Positions 19,095 to 27,659 of a stretch of 64,000 nucleotides of DNA are shown here, piece by piece. The notes beneath the pieces were generated by a model. That model was given only the letters and a program-made list of their open reading frames with translations, did not search any database and was not told where the DNA came from. How positions within the stretch are numbered: the first letter of the stretch is position 1; every line of letters begins with the position of its first letter. The stretch covers positions 558,001 through 622,000 of the forward strand of contig CAWAKB010000005.1 in NCBI GenBank assembly GCA_963782555.1, read 5' to 3'. Made by a program: the position numbers and the translations under genes. This DNA comes from Hyphomicrobium_A sp963782555 (lineage in GTDB: Bacteria > Pseudomonadota > Alphaproteobacteria > Rhizobiales > Hyphomicrobiaceae).

Positions 19095-21212
19095 TCACGC
19101 CGCTCTGAACAGGCGCACGGCCTCGTCGCACTCGAAGATGTAAAGGAGCGTGCGCAAGGCCTGCCCGCGCGCGCTCGCCAGATGCGGGTCGCTGCCCAGG
19201 ATGAGCTTGGCGTCGTCGCGCGCGGCCTCGAGGAGGGATGCAAAATTCGGCACCTCCGCCACGCGAAACCCCGGCGTGCCGCTCTGGCGCGCACCTAGGA
19301 CCTCGCCGGCGCCGCGCAGCTCCAGATCCTTCTCGGCGATGAGGAAGCCGTCCTCGGTCTCGCGCATCATCTGCAGGCGCGCCTGCGCCGCCTCGCCCAG
19401 CGGGGGCTTGTAGAGCAGCATGCAGTAGGACTGCCGGTCGCTGCGGCCGACACGCCCGCGCAACTGATGGAGCTGGGCAAGGCCGAAGCGCTCGGCGTGC
19501 TCGATCACCATGATGGTGGCGTTGGGCACGTTGACCCCGACCTCGATGACGGTGGTGGCCACCAGAATCTTGAGCCGGCCTTCGGCGAAGGCCTCCATGG
19601 TTGCGTCCTTCGCCTGCGCCGGAAGCGCGCCGTGCAGCAGGCCCACATTGTCCTTGCCGAAGATCTGCGCCAGGTGCGCGTGCCGCTCCTCGGCCGCGGC
19701 AAGCTCCGACACGTCCGAGCTCTCGATCAGGGGGCACACCCAATAGACCTGTGCGCCCTGACTGATGGCGCGCCGCAAGCCGTCGATGACGCTCTCGATG
19801 CGATCGATCGGAGTGGTGGTGGTGGTCACCGGCTTGCGCCCGGGCGGCTTCTCGGTCAGGCGCGAGACGTCGAGGTCGCCGTAGTGGGTCATCTGCAGCG
19901 TGCGCGGGATGGGCGTCGCCGTCATCACCAGCACGTCGGTGCCCGAGCCGTTGCCTTTCGATTGCAGCGACAGTCGCTGGTGCACGCCGAAGCGGTGCTG
20001 CTCGTCGATGACGGCGAAGGCGAAATCCTTGAACATGACGTCGGCCTGAAACAGCGCGTGCGTGCCGATCAGGATGTCGATGTCGCCGCTGGCGAGCCGG
20101 TCGAGCAGCTGCTGGCGCGTCTTGCCTTTTTCGCGGCCCGTCAGCAGACCAATACGCAAACCTGCCGTCTCCGCGAGTGGCGCGATGGTCTCCAGGTGCT
20201 GGCGGGCCAGCACCTCGGTCGGCGCCATGAAGGCGGCCTGGGCGCCGGCCTCCACCGCGATTGCCATCGCGAGCAGCGCCACCACGGTCTTGCCCGAGCC
20301 GACGTCGCCCTGCAGCAGGCGCAACATGCGGTGGGGTGCGGCCATGTCGGCCTCGATCTCACGCACGGCGGTGCGTTGCGAGCCGGTCAGCGCAAAGGGG
20401 AGCGCATCGGCGATCGCGGCGCGGATGCGCCCGTCTCCCGTCACGCTGCGCCCGGGGCGGGTTTTGAAATTCTGGCGCACCAGCGCGAGCGCCAGCTGTC
20501 CGGCGAGCAGCTCGTCGTAGGCGAGGCGCTGCCAGGGAGCACCGCCGGTTGCGACGTCGGCTGCGTCCGTCGGGCGGTGCAGGCGCTGCAACGCCTCCTT
20601 GAAGCCTGGCGATCCCTGCTGCTTCAACCAGGCCGCGTCCTGCCACTCGGGCACCGTGTGGATGCGGTCCAGCGCCTGGCGCGTGGCCTTCTGCACGACC
20701 TTGCCGGAGAGCCCGGCGGTGAGCGGATAGACGGGCTCCAACAGCGGCAGCTCATCGCGCGCCTCGGGCGCGACGATGTAATCGGGGTGCGACATCTGCA
20801 AAGCGTCGTTGTAGCGCTCGATGCGCCCCGACACGTAGCGGATCTCGCCCACGGGAAGCTGGCGCTCGACGAACTTCTTCTCGACGTGGAAGAAGACGAG
20901 GTCGAGGCGCCCGGTCTCGTCCTCCGTCTGCACCTTGTAGGGCGCGCGCGTGTTGGAGCGCGGCGGCGCCTTGTGCTTCAAGACACGCACCTTGAGGGTT
21001 GCGATCGAGCCCGGAACCGCGTCGGCGACGGTCGGCTCGGCACGCCGGTCGATGACGCCCGAGGGCAGGTGCCACAACAGATCGAGCACGCGCGGCTCGA
21101 CGATGCCGGGTGGCAGGGCGAGACACTTCTTCAACAGCAGGATCAGACGCGGACCGATGCCGGTAAGCGACTGCAGCGAGGCGAAGAGGGGCGTGAGCTC
21201 GATGGGCCGCAT
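19095..21212 (-). CDS. recG: ATP-dependent DNA helicase RecG
   Basis: A 705-aa protein starting at the ATG at 21212 (a frame extension to 21230 is not conserved). The wedge/OB domain is N-terminal. The helicase core shows Walker A GDVGSGKTVVALLAM, DEQHRFGVHQRL (motif II), MTATPIPRTLQ (motif III) and QLRGRVGRSDRQSYC (motif VI). RecG remodels stalled forks and Holliday junctions. It is divergent from sdhE-mfd. The last 111 bp recur at 17997-18107 beyond the AbiJ-like gene. Confidence 0.97.
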   Translation of the reverse strand: MRPIELTPLFASLQSLTGIGPRLILLLKKCLALPPGIVEPRVLDLLWHLPSGVIDRRAEPTVADAVPGSIATLKVRVLKHKAPPRSNTRAPYKVQTEDETGRLDLVFFHVEKKFVERQLPVGEIRYVSGRIERYNDALQMSHPDYIVAPEARDELPLLEPVYPLTAGLSGKVVQKATRQALDRIHTVPEWQDAAWLKQQGSPGFKEALQRLHRPTDAADVATGGAPWQRLAYDELLAGQLALALVRQNFKTRPGRSVTGDGRIRAAIADALPFALTGSQRTAVREIEADMAAPHRMLRLLQGDVGSGKTVVALLAMAIAVEAGAQAAFMAPTEVLARQHLETIAPLAETAGLRIGLLTGREKGKTRQQLLDRLASGDIDILIGTHALFQADVMFKDFAFAVIDEQHRFGVHQRLSLQSKGNGSGTDVLVMTATPIPRTLQMTHYGDLDVSRLTEKPPGRKPVTTTTTPIDRIESVIDGLRRAISQGAQVYWVCPLIESSDVSELAAAEERHAHLAQIFGKDNVGLLHGALPAQAKDATMEAFAEGRLKILVATTVIEVGVNVPNATIMVIEHAERFGLAQLHQLRGRVGRSDRQSYCMLLYKPPLGEAAQARLQMMRETEDGFLIAEKDLELRGAGEVLGARQSGTPGFRVAEVPNFASLLEAARDDAKLILGSDPHLASARGQALRTLLYIFECDEAVRLFRAA

Positions 21213-21491
21213 GGGCGATGCAGGATCCAAGAGACAGGCTAGAGCGGTCGTGCAGCTCGGGCCCGTGCGGATAAACGTCGTGGCAAATCAGGGCCGCGTG
21301 CAAGGATGCCGCACGAACGCGCGAGGCGATCGCGTCCCAAAGGGGCCACGAGGCCCATCGTCGCGCGGAGCAGGTCTTTGCGCGGGCGGAAACGGGCGCT
21401 ATATCAACGACCCATCCGCCTACGAGGGTGACGGGCGCGCTGCATGGCGTCAAGCCTCTGGCCCGGGTTATCCAAGAAAGCCGCTTCCACG

Positions 21492-21788
21492 ATGACTGAC
21501 GACATGGAAATACGCCGCCGCCGCGCGGCCTACCGCGCGTCCCATCGGGGCACCAAGGAGATGGATTTTATCCTCGGGCGCTATGCCCAGGCGCACCTTC
21601 CCGGCATGAGCAGCGCGGAGCTCGACGATTTCGAGCGCCTCGTCGCCGTGCCGGACCCCGTGTTGACGCAATGGTTTTCGCAAGAGGCGTCACCGGAGGA
21701 TCCCGCGTTTGCCGGGCTGATTATGGCAATGCGCGCCTACCACGGATTGGCGGACAGCGACGTTACAGGCAAAGCTGGGACGAACTGA
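21492..21788 (+). CDS. sdhE: FAD assembly factor SdhE (succinate dehydrogenase assembly factor 2)
   Basis: A 98-aa protein from the ATG at 21492; the frame is open upstream to 21444 without conserved residues. The flavinylation signature RGTKEMDFILGRY matches the RGxxExD motif by which SdhE helps attach FAD covalently to SdhA. A helical bundle follows (ELDDFERLVAVPDPVLTQWF). mfd starts 8 bp after its stop, a common alphaproteobacterial order, so the two are probably one operon. Confidence 0.92.
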   Translation: MTDDMEIRRRRAAYRASHRGTKEMDFILGRYAQAHLPGMSSAELDDFERLVAVPDPVLTQWFSQEASPEDPAFAGLIMAMRAYHGLADSDVTGKAGTN

Positions 21789-21796
21789 AGAGCACG

Positions 21797-24700
21797 ATGA
21801 AGTCTTCCAACACGGAAATGAAAGTGCAGGCTCAGCGCATCGTGGCCGGCGTGCCTGAGGGCCTCGATGCGCTCGTGCTCGCCCAGCTCGTCGCAGAGGC
21901 GCAAGCCGAGCACGCGCCAGGCACGCTTCTGCACGTGGCGCGCGACGATCGCCGCCTCGACGCGCTGGAGCGGGCGCTTGCCTTCTTCGCCCCGAGCGTG
22001 CGCGTCATATCCTTCCCTGCTTGGGACACGGTGCCCTACGACCGCATCGGCCCGAACGCCGAGATCGTGGCCAAGCGTATTGCCGCCCTCGCCAAGCTCG
22101 CGCTCGCCCCCCGCAAGCATCCGACCGTGGTGCTCACAACCGTCAACGCCATCCTGCAGCGCGTCCCCGCGCGTGCCTTCTTGAAGCGCGCCATCAAGCA
22201 GATCGCCGCCGGGCAGCGCATCGACATGGCGCGCCTGACGCAGCGGCTGTCGCTCATGGGCTATGTGAGGAGCGGCACCGTCATGGAGCCGGGCGAGTAC
22301 GCCGTGCGCGGCGGCATCGTCGACCTCTTTCCACCAGGACGCGCCAACCCCGTACGCCTCGACTTCTTCGGCGACACGCTGGAGAGCATCAAGGCTTTCG
22401 AGGTGCAGACCCAGCGCACCACCAAGCCGGTGCAGAAGCTCGCCATCCTGCCGGTGAGCGAGGTCGCTTTCGGCGAGGACGCCGAGAGGCTGTTCCGCGC
22501 CCGCTACGTGGAGCTGTTCGGCGGCGCCACCGGCGACGATCCGCTATACGAGGCGATCAGCGCCGGCCAGCGCTATCGCGGGCAGGAGCATTGGCTGCCG
22601 CTGTTCCACGAGCACCTGGAGACGCTGTTCGACTATCTGCCGGGTGTGCCTGTGAGCTTCGATCATCTGGCGGACGAGGCGGCAGCGCGGCGCTTCGAGC
22701 AAATCGCCGAGCATTACGATGCGCGCACCGAGGCGCTCGAGGAGCAGACGTTCGGGGCGCCGCCCTATAAGCCCGTGCCGCCCGAGCGCATGTTCTTTGA
22801 TGCCGGCTCATGGGCCGAGACGCTTGGGAAGCACAAGCTCTTCCGCCTCACGCCGTTCGAGGAGGCCGCTGCTCCCAACGTGCGCTCCTGGCGCGGGCGC
22901 GCCGGGCGCTCGTTCGCCGCCGAGCGCCAGCAGGGCGACGTGAATGTATTCGACGCCGTGGTGGCGCACGCCAAGCGCCTGCATCAGGAGCACCGGCGCG
23001 TCATCGTGTCGGCATGGACGCCCGGCGCGCGCGAGCGGCTCGCCACGCTGCTCGCCGATCACGGCCTCAAGCAGGTGACCAAGGTCGAGACCTATGCCGA
23101 GGCCTTGGCGCTTCCCGGCTCGGCGACGGCGCTCGCCATGCTGGGACTGGAGCAGGGCTTCGAGACGCCGGAGCTTGCCGTCATCGGCGAGCAGGACATC
23201 CTCGGCGACCGCCTGGTACGTCCGCGCCGCAAGCAGCGCTCGGCCGTCGACGTTCTCACCGAGGCGACGAGCCTGTCGGTCGGCGATCTCGTCGTGCACG
23301 CCGACCACGGCATCGGTCGTTTTGCCGGTCTGAAAACGATCACCGTGCTGGGCGCGCCGCACGATTGTCTGGAGCTGCACTACGCCGGCGGCGACAAGCT
23401 GTTCCTGCCGGTGGAGAACATCGAGCTTCTGTCGCGCTACGGTGCGGACAAGTCGGATGCCCAGCTCGACAAGCTCGGTGGTGTCGCCTGGCAGTCGCGC
23501 AAGGCGCGGCTCAAGAAGCGCCTGCGCGAGATCGCATCCGACTTGATCAAGATCGCCGCCCTGCGCCAGCTGAAGGAAGCGCCGGCCGTCACCGCGCCCG
23601 AGGGCTCCTATGACGAGTTCGTCGCGCGCTTTCCTTACGAGGAGACCGAGGACCAGGACACCTCCATCGATGCGGTGCTCGGCGACCTCGGCTCGGGCCG
23701 GCCCATGGACCGGCTCGTGTGCGGCGACGTCGGCTTCGGCAAGACCGAGATCGCCTTGCGCGCCGCCTTCGTCGCCGCCATGAGCGGGCTGCAGGTGGCG
23801 GTCGTGGTGCCGACCACCTTGCTGGCGCGCCAGCATTTCAAGACCTTCAGCGACCGCTTCAAGGGCCTGCCGATCCGCATCGCACAGGCCTCGCGTCTGG
23901 TGGGCTCAAAGGAGCTGGCGGCGGTCAAGGAGGGCCTGAAGAGCGGGTCGATCGACATCGTCGTCGGCACGCACGCGCTGCTGGGCAAATCGATCACCTT
24001 TGCGCGCCTGGGACTGCTCGTCATCGACGAGGAGCAGCATTTCGGCGTCACCCACAAGGAGCGGCTGAAGAAGCTGCGCGAGGATGTGCACGTGCTCACC
24101 CTGTCGGCGACGCCGATCCCGCGCACGCTGCAACTCGCCTTGTCTGGCGTGCGCGAGCTGTCGCTCATCACCACGCCGCCGATGGATCGCCTCGCCGTGC
24201 GCACCTATATCTCGCCCTTCGATCCCGTGATCATCCGCGATGCGCTGCGGCGCGAGCGCTACCGCGGCGGCCAGAGCTTCTACGTCGTCCCGCGCATTTC
24301 CGACATGGAGGAGGTGGCCGAGTTCCTGCGCGAGGCCGTGCCCGAGCTGACCTTCGCGCGCGCCACCGGCCAGATGACGCCCGGCGAGCTGGAAGACGTC
24401 ATGAGCGCTTTCTACGAGGGCAAGTACGACGTCCTGCTCTCCACCGCGATCGTTAAGTCCGGGCTCGACCTGCCCAACGCCAACACCCTCATTGTCCACC
24501 GCGCCGACATGTTCGGCCTAGCCCAGCTCTATCAGCTGCGCGGGCGTGTCGGCCGCTCGAAGACGCGGGCCTACGCCTACTTCACCATTCCCATCGGCAA
24601 GGCCCTCACCGAAGCCGCCGAGAAGCGCTTGAAGGTCCTGCAGTCGCTCGACACCCTGGGCGCCGGCTTCTCGCTCGCCTCGCACGATCTCGACATCCGC

Positions 24701-25297
24701 GGTGCCGGCAACCTCTTGGGCGAGGAGCAGTCGGGCCACATCCGCGAGGTCGGCTTCGAGCTCTACCAATCGATGCTGGAGGAGGCGGTTGCCGCCATGA
24801 AGGGTGGCGATATGGAGGGCTCGCAAGAGCAGTGGAGCCCCGCCATCTCGCTCGGCACCTCGGTGCTGATCCCGGAAACCTACGTCGCCGATCTGCAACT
24901 CAGGCTCGGGCTCTACCGCCGCCTGTCAACGCTGGAGACGCGGGCGCAGATCGACGAGTTCGCCGCCGAGCTAGTCGATCGCTTCGGCGAATATCCTGAG
25001 GAGGTGACCCACCTCCTCGACGTGATGGAGATCAAGGGCCTGTGCCGGCAGGCGGGCATCGCGCAGGTGGATGCGGGGCCGAAGGGCTGCGTCATCGGCT
25101 TCCACAAGAACCAGTTCGCCAACCCGGAGGGGCTCATTGCGTTCGTGCAGTCCTCGCGCGGGCACACGAAAGTGCAGCCCGATCAGAAGCTGGTGTTTCG
25201 AGCCGAGTGGGACCTGCCGGCCGAGTGCCTGGCAGGCGTGCGCGCGCTGATCACCAAGCTCGTCGAGATCGCGCAGAAGGCGAAGAAGGCGGCGTGA
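21797..25297 (+). CDS. mfd: Transcription-repair coupling factor Mfd
   Basis: A 1166-aa protein of full family length from the ATG at 21797, placed 8 bp after sdhE. The N-terminal UvrB-like module comes first, then the RNA-polymerase-interaction domain (SVGDLVVHADHGIGRFAGL at about 490) and the translocase core with GDVGFGKTEIALRAAF, DEEQHFGVTHKERL, SATPIPRTLQLALSG and QLRGRVGRSKTRAYAYF. The C-terminal domain ends LITKLVEIAQKAKKAA. Mfd displaces stalled RNA polymerase and recruits UvrA. Its 3' end is repeated once clearly (26957-27135) and once as a degenerate trace (25329-25379). Confidence 0.97.
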   Translation: MKSSNTEMKVQAQRIVAGVPEGLDALVLAQLVAEAQAEHAPGTLLHVARDDRRLDALERALAFFAPSVRVISFPAWDTVPYDRIGPNAEIVAKRIAALAKLALAPRKHPTVVLTTVNAILQRVPARAFLKRAIKQIAAGQRIDMARLTQRLSLMGYVRSGTVMEPGEYAVRGGIVDLFPPGRANPVRLDFFGDTLESIKAFEVQTQRTTKPVQKLAILPVSEVAFGEDAERLFRARYVELFGGATGDDPLYEAISAGQRYRGQEHWLPLFHEHLETLFDYLPGVPVSFDHLADEAAARRFEQIAEHYDARTEALEEQTFGAPPYKPVPPERMFFDAGSWAETLGKHKLFRLTPFEEAAAPNVRSWRGRAGRSFAAERQQGDVNVFDAVVAHAKRLHQEHRRVIVSAWTPGARERLATLLADHGLKQVTKVETYAEALALPGSATALAMLGLEQGFETPELAVIGEQDILGDRLVRPRRKQRSAVDVLTEATSLSVGDLVVHADHGIGRFAGLKTITVLGAPHDCLELHYAGGDKLFLPVENIELLSRYGADKSDAQLDKLGGVAWQSRKARLKKRLREIASDLIKIAALRQLKEAPAVTAPEGSYDEFVARFPYEETEDQDTSIDAVLGDLGSGRPMDRLVCGDVGFGKTEIALRAAFVAAMSGLQVAVVVPTTLLARQHFKTFSDRFKGLPIRIAQASRLVGSKELAAVKEGLKSGSIDIVVGTHALLGKSITFARLGLLVIDEEQHFGVTHKERLKKLREDVHVLTLSATPIPRTLQLALSGVRELSLITTPPMDRLAVRTYISPFDPVIIRDALRRERYRGGQSFYVVPRISDMEEVAEFLREAVPELTFARATGQMTPGELEDVMSAFYEGKYDVLLSTAIVKSGLDLPNANTLIVHRADMFGLAQLYQLRGRVGRSKTRAYAYFTIPIGKALTEAAEKRLKVLQSLDTLGAGFSLASHDLDIRGAGNLLGEEQSGHIREVGFELYQSMLEEAVAAMKGGDMEGSQEQWSPAISLGTSVLIPETYVADLQLRLGLYRRLSTLETRAQIDEFAAELVDRFGEYPEEVTHLLDVMEIKGLCRQAGIAQVDAGPKGCVIGFHKNQFANPEGLIAFVQSSRGHTKVQPDQKLVFRAEWDLPAECLAGVRALITKLVEIAQKAKKAA

Positions 25298-25328
25298 CGC
25301 CTTGCCGTTCCGGTGCTCGTTGCAGAGG

Positions 25329-25379
25329 GTGCGGATGTTGATCGCGCGCCTCGTCGCCATCGCGCAGAATGCGGCGTAG
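25329..25379 (+). pseudogene. Degenerate trace of the mfd 3' end
   Basis: Thirty-two bases after the mfd stop, a segment reads LIARLVAIAQNAA and a stop, against LITKLVEIAQKAKKAA and a stop in mfd. The match includes the nine-base run ATCGCGCAG followed by a short gap and GCGGCGT before the stop. It is short and diverged, so chance cannot be fully excluded, but its position directly behind mfd makes a third tail copy plausible. Confidence 0.5.
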
Positions 25380-25503
25380 GGATGGGACCTCTCTCCCCCG
25401 CTTGCGGAGCGTGGGAATGGCGCTAATTGCGCTATGTGTTGAATCATGTTTAGACTACAGCCGATCTGAAATTTCATAGTGCGCGTATCTGTCGAAGGGG
25501 AAG

Positions 25504-26322
25504 ATGCGCGTGAGGTTCACTGCTATCGCGTTCGGGGCCGCAACAGCGGTCGTAGCCGTTTCTTTCTCGGCTTCTGCCGATCCTGCGCCTAGCTTCGGCG
25601 GTGCGTACATCGGTCTGTACGCCGGCGCAGCGTGGGGCTCATCGGACTATTCGACCGATCCCGGCTGCGCACCGGCCGGCGTCGGGGGCACCTTCTGCGT
25701 CGATTCTCCCGACCCATCGGTGGTCAATGGCACAGCCGTGGCGAATAGCGGCACCGGCAAGCTGTCGTCGACCGGGTTCACCGGAGGCGTGCAGGGAGGC
25801 TACAATTGGCAGAGCGGTAGGATCGTCTACGGCGGCGAGGCCGATTTCGGCGCATTCGACCTCGGCAATTCGGTCGTCTCCACGGGCACATTTCCGTTTC
25901 CGTTCCTAGGCACCTCCTACGCTGTGACTGAACACATGTCGACCAACTGGCTCGCCACTTTGCGCGGGCGCATCGGGGTCACGGTCATGCCGGCGCTTTT
26001 GCTGTATGCGACCGGGGGCATCGCCTTTAGCGATTTCAAATTCTCCTCGAGCTACGCCGACAATGCGATCGGCGCGGGCTTTCCGGGCGGCGCAGGCTCC
26101 GGCACAAAATCGGGCGTCAGGACCGGCTGGGCCGTAGGCGGCGGCGGCGAATGGCTGCTGGATGCGTGCTGGTCGATCAAGGCCGAATATCTCTATGTGG
26201 ATTTCGGCTCCCGGGGGGTGTCCATCCCGGTCAGCAACACGGCAGCCAACACGCAAACGATGCGTGTCAACTCCGACCTCAGCGCGAGCTTGGCGCGCGT
26301 CGGCCTCAACTACCGCTACTGA
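25504..26322 (+). CDS. Outer membrane beta-barrel protein, Omp25/31-like
   Basis: A 272-aa protein with a signal peptide (about residues 1-26, ending SASADPAP). The mature N-terminus FGGAYIGLYAGAAWGSSDY is typical of the opacity-protein/Omp31 family. It shows alternating strands such as GGVQGGYNWQSGRIVYGGEADF, in part, and the aromatic C-terminus SLARVGLNYRY required by the BAM complex. It probably forms an eight-stranded barrel. The 3' end of the gene reappears, degraded, at 27574-27650. Confidence 0.85.
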   Translation: MRVRFTAIAFGAATAVVAVSFSASADPAPSFGGAYIGLYAGAAWGSSDYSTDPGCAPAGVGGTFCVDSPDPSVVNGTAVANSGTGKLSSTGFTGGVQGGYNWQSGRIVYGGEADFGAFDLGNSVVSTGTFPFPFLGTSYAVTEHMSTNWLATLRGRIGVTVMPALLLYATGGIAFSDFKFSSSYADNAIGAGFPGGAGSGTKSGVRTGWAVGGGGEWLLDACWSIKAEYLYVDFGSRGVSIPVSNTAANTQTMRVNSDLSASLARVGLNYRY

Positions 26323-26483
26323 GCGGCTGGTCGCGTCGACACCCTGAAGGGTGCCGCGAGAGCTGAGCGGCCAGGCGGTTCCATGACCGCCGAAATTAGC
26401 CCACTGAGGCGCGCCAGCAATTGCGGCAACGCTTCATCCAAGCCAAATTGGCGCGCTACGTGGGATCACATGGGAGTTGGATC

Positions 26484-26696
26484 ATGATCCGCTTTTCTAC
26501 GATGGCGCTCATCGCGTGCGCCATGGCCTGGGTGTCCGTGTCGGGCGCTCAGGCTGGACAGTGCAAGCAGACGTCGCTCTTGACGGGCAAGACCAAGTCC
26601 TGGAGCTGCAAGGCTGGCCAGGTGTGCTGCTCGGCGCCGATCATCGGCTACGCCGGCTGCGGCACCAAGAAGCTCGGCGGCTGCATCAAGCTGTAA
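26484..26696 (+). CDS. Small cysteine-rich secreted peptide
   Basis: A 70-aa protein from the ATG at 26484. It has a clear signal peptide (about residues 1-24, cleaved near AQAGQ) and a mature part of about 46 residues with six cysteines in the order C-x14-C-x5-CC-x8-C-x7-C, basic overall and ending in a hydrophobic residue (KLGGCIKL). Three disulfides in the periplasm or outside the cell are likely. I do not recognise the family. It lies inside the region bracketed by mfd and the mfd-tail copy. Confidence 0.65.
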   Translation: MIRFSTMALIACAMAWVSVSGAQAGQCKQTSLLTGKTKSWSCKAGQVCCSAPIIGYAGCGTKKLGGCIKL

Positions 26697-26763
26697 TCTC
26701 TCGGCTGCCGTGTGCGGCACGGTTGTGCCGCGTCCGGCAGCCGTTCCTGCTCGCCGCCACCGG

Positions 26764-26957
26764 CTACTCGCCGCGCTCTGCGCCGCTTCCTGGCAGGTCG
26801 CCGCGCCGTCCGGTCAGGTGGTCGTAGAGCGCACAAGGCGACGGCGATCGCAAGAAGCACGCCGGCGATCGCATATTGCTGCGGGTCGCGGCCGGTCCAT
26901 GGCCCCACCAGAAAGACACACGTGATCGCGCCTAGCGCCGGCACGAAGGCTGGGGAG
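26764..26957 (-). pseudogene. C-terminal fragment of an APC-type amino acid permease
   Basis: On the minus strand, FVPALGAITCVFLVGPWTGR followed by DPQQYAIAGVLLAIAVALCA resembles the last transmembrane helices of basic amino acid/cationic permeases of the APC superfamily. After a shift of frame the sequence continues ALYDHLTGRRGDLPGSG to a stop at 26764. There is no upstream permease sequence: the fragment is fused at about 26957 to the start of the mfd-tail copy, which points the other way. This is a recombination joint between two broken genes. Confidence 0.6.
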
Positions 26958-27135
26958 TTCGCCAACCCGGAAGATCGCGTTCGTGCAGGCCTCGCGCGGG
27001 CATTGCAAAGTGCAGCCGGATCAGAAGCTCGTGTTCCGGTCCGAGTGGGACCTGCCGGTGGACCGCCTCAAGGGCGTGCGCGCGCTGATCACCAAGCTCG
27101 TCGAGATCGCCCAGAAGGCGAAGAAGGCGGCGTGA
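26957..27135 (+). pseudogene. Duplicated 3' end of mfd
   Basis: This copy corresponds to 25114-25297. It reads KVQPDQKLVFRSEWDLPVDR followed by LKGVRALITKLVEIAQKAKK-AA-stop, with a short deletion near its start that destroys the frame before IAFVQASRGH. The last 63 bases differ from mfd at one position only, while the part further upstream differs more. The match ends at the stop codon. Confidence 0.85.
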
Positions 27136-27258
27136 GCCGGCGAGCGCGCATCGGCAGTGCGTTTGTGGCGCTCGAAACCCGTTGGCCCCGTGCTGGATGG
27201 TGCTACGTTTGCAACGGCGCTCATGAAGCGTGTCGCAAGACGGCCAATGGAGGCTCCG

Positions 27259-27477
27259 ATGCCGGACAGCATGTACAAGGTCATCGAATTGATCGGCAGC
27301 AGCAATAAGTCCTGGGAACAGGCGGCCAAATCGGTTGTCGAGGAGGCGGGCAAGCACCTGCGGGAGATGCGGGTGGCCGAAGTCGCCGAGCAAGATCTCG
27401 TAATTGAGAACGGGAAGGTTGTGGCCTACCGGACCAAGGTGAAGGTGTCCTTCAAGTATAAAGGCTCACCGGGCTAG
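27259..27477 (+). CDS. Dodecin family flavin-binding protein
   Basis: A 72-aa protein from the ATG at 27259, preceded by AATGGAGGCTCCG. The sequence MYKVIELIGSSNKSWEQAAK, GKHLREMRVAEVAEQDLVIE and YRTKVKVSFKYKG matches dodecin, a small beta-alpha-beta-beta protein that assembles into dodecameric spheres storing riboflavin or FMN in the cytoplasm. It is intact although it sits between two gene fragments (mfd tail before it, OMP tail after it). Confidence 0.92.
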   Translation: MPDSMYKVIELIGSSNKSWEQAAKSVVEEAGKHLREMRVAEVAEQDLVIENGKVVAYRTKVKVSFKYKGSPG

Positions 27478-27573
27478 TCGGCTTCTCCTGTCCAAGACGA
27501 GCGGCCGGCGTTTGTGCGTAACCGGCATGCTCACCGGTGCAGGAGGTCGGGTCTCCTGCCCCGCGCTGCTTTG

Positions 27574-27650
27574 TGCCGAACACGGCCGCCGTGACACAGA
27601 CAATGCACGTCGACGCCGACCTCAACGCCGGCCTCGCGCGGCTTCGCCCT
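27574..27650 (+). pseudogene. Degraded 3' end of the OMP gene (25504-26322)
   Basis: The plus strand reads VPNTAAVTQTMHVDADLNAG then LARL, against VSNTAANTQTMRVNSDLSAS then LARV near the end of the OMP gene. The final strand is lost or shifted. The copy is more diverged than the efp, recG and mfd tails. It lies just before the convergent membrane-protein gene that ends at 27660. Confidence 0.65.
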
Positions 27651-27659
27651 GATCGGGTC

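Noticed and set aside
19467..21242. Very long open frame opposite recG (591 codons)
   Set aside because: It mirrors recG codon structure, has no domain signature and is a typical high-GC antisense frame. The same applies to 53679-55154 (opposite katG) and 58199-60004 (opposite the GT2 fusion).
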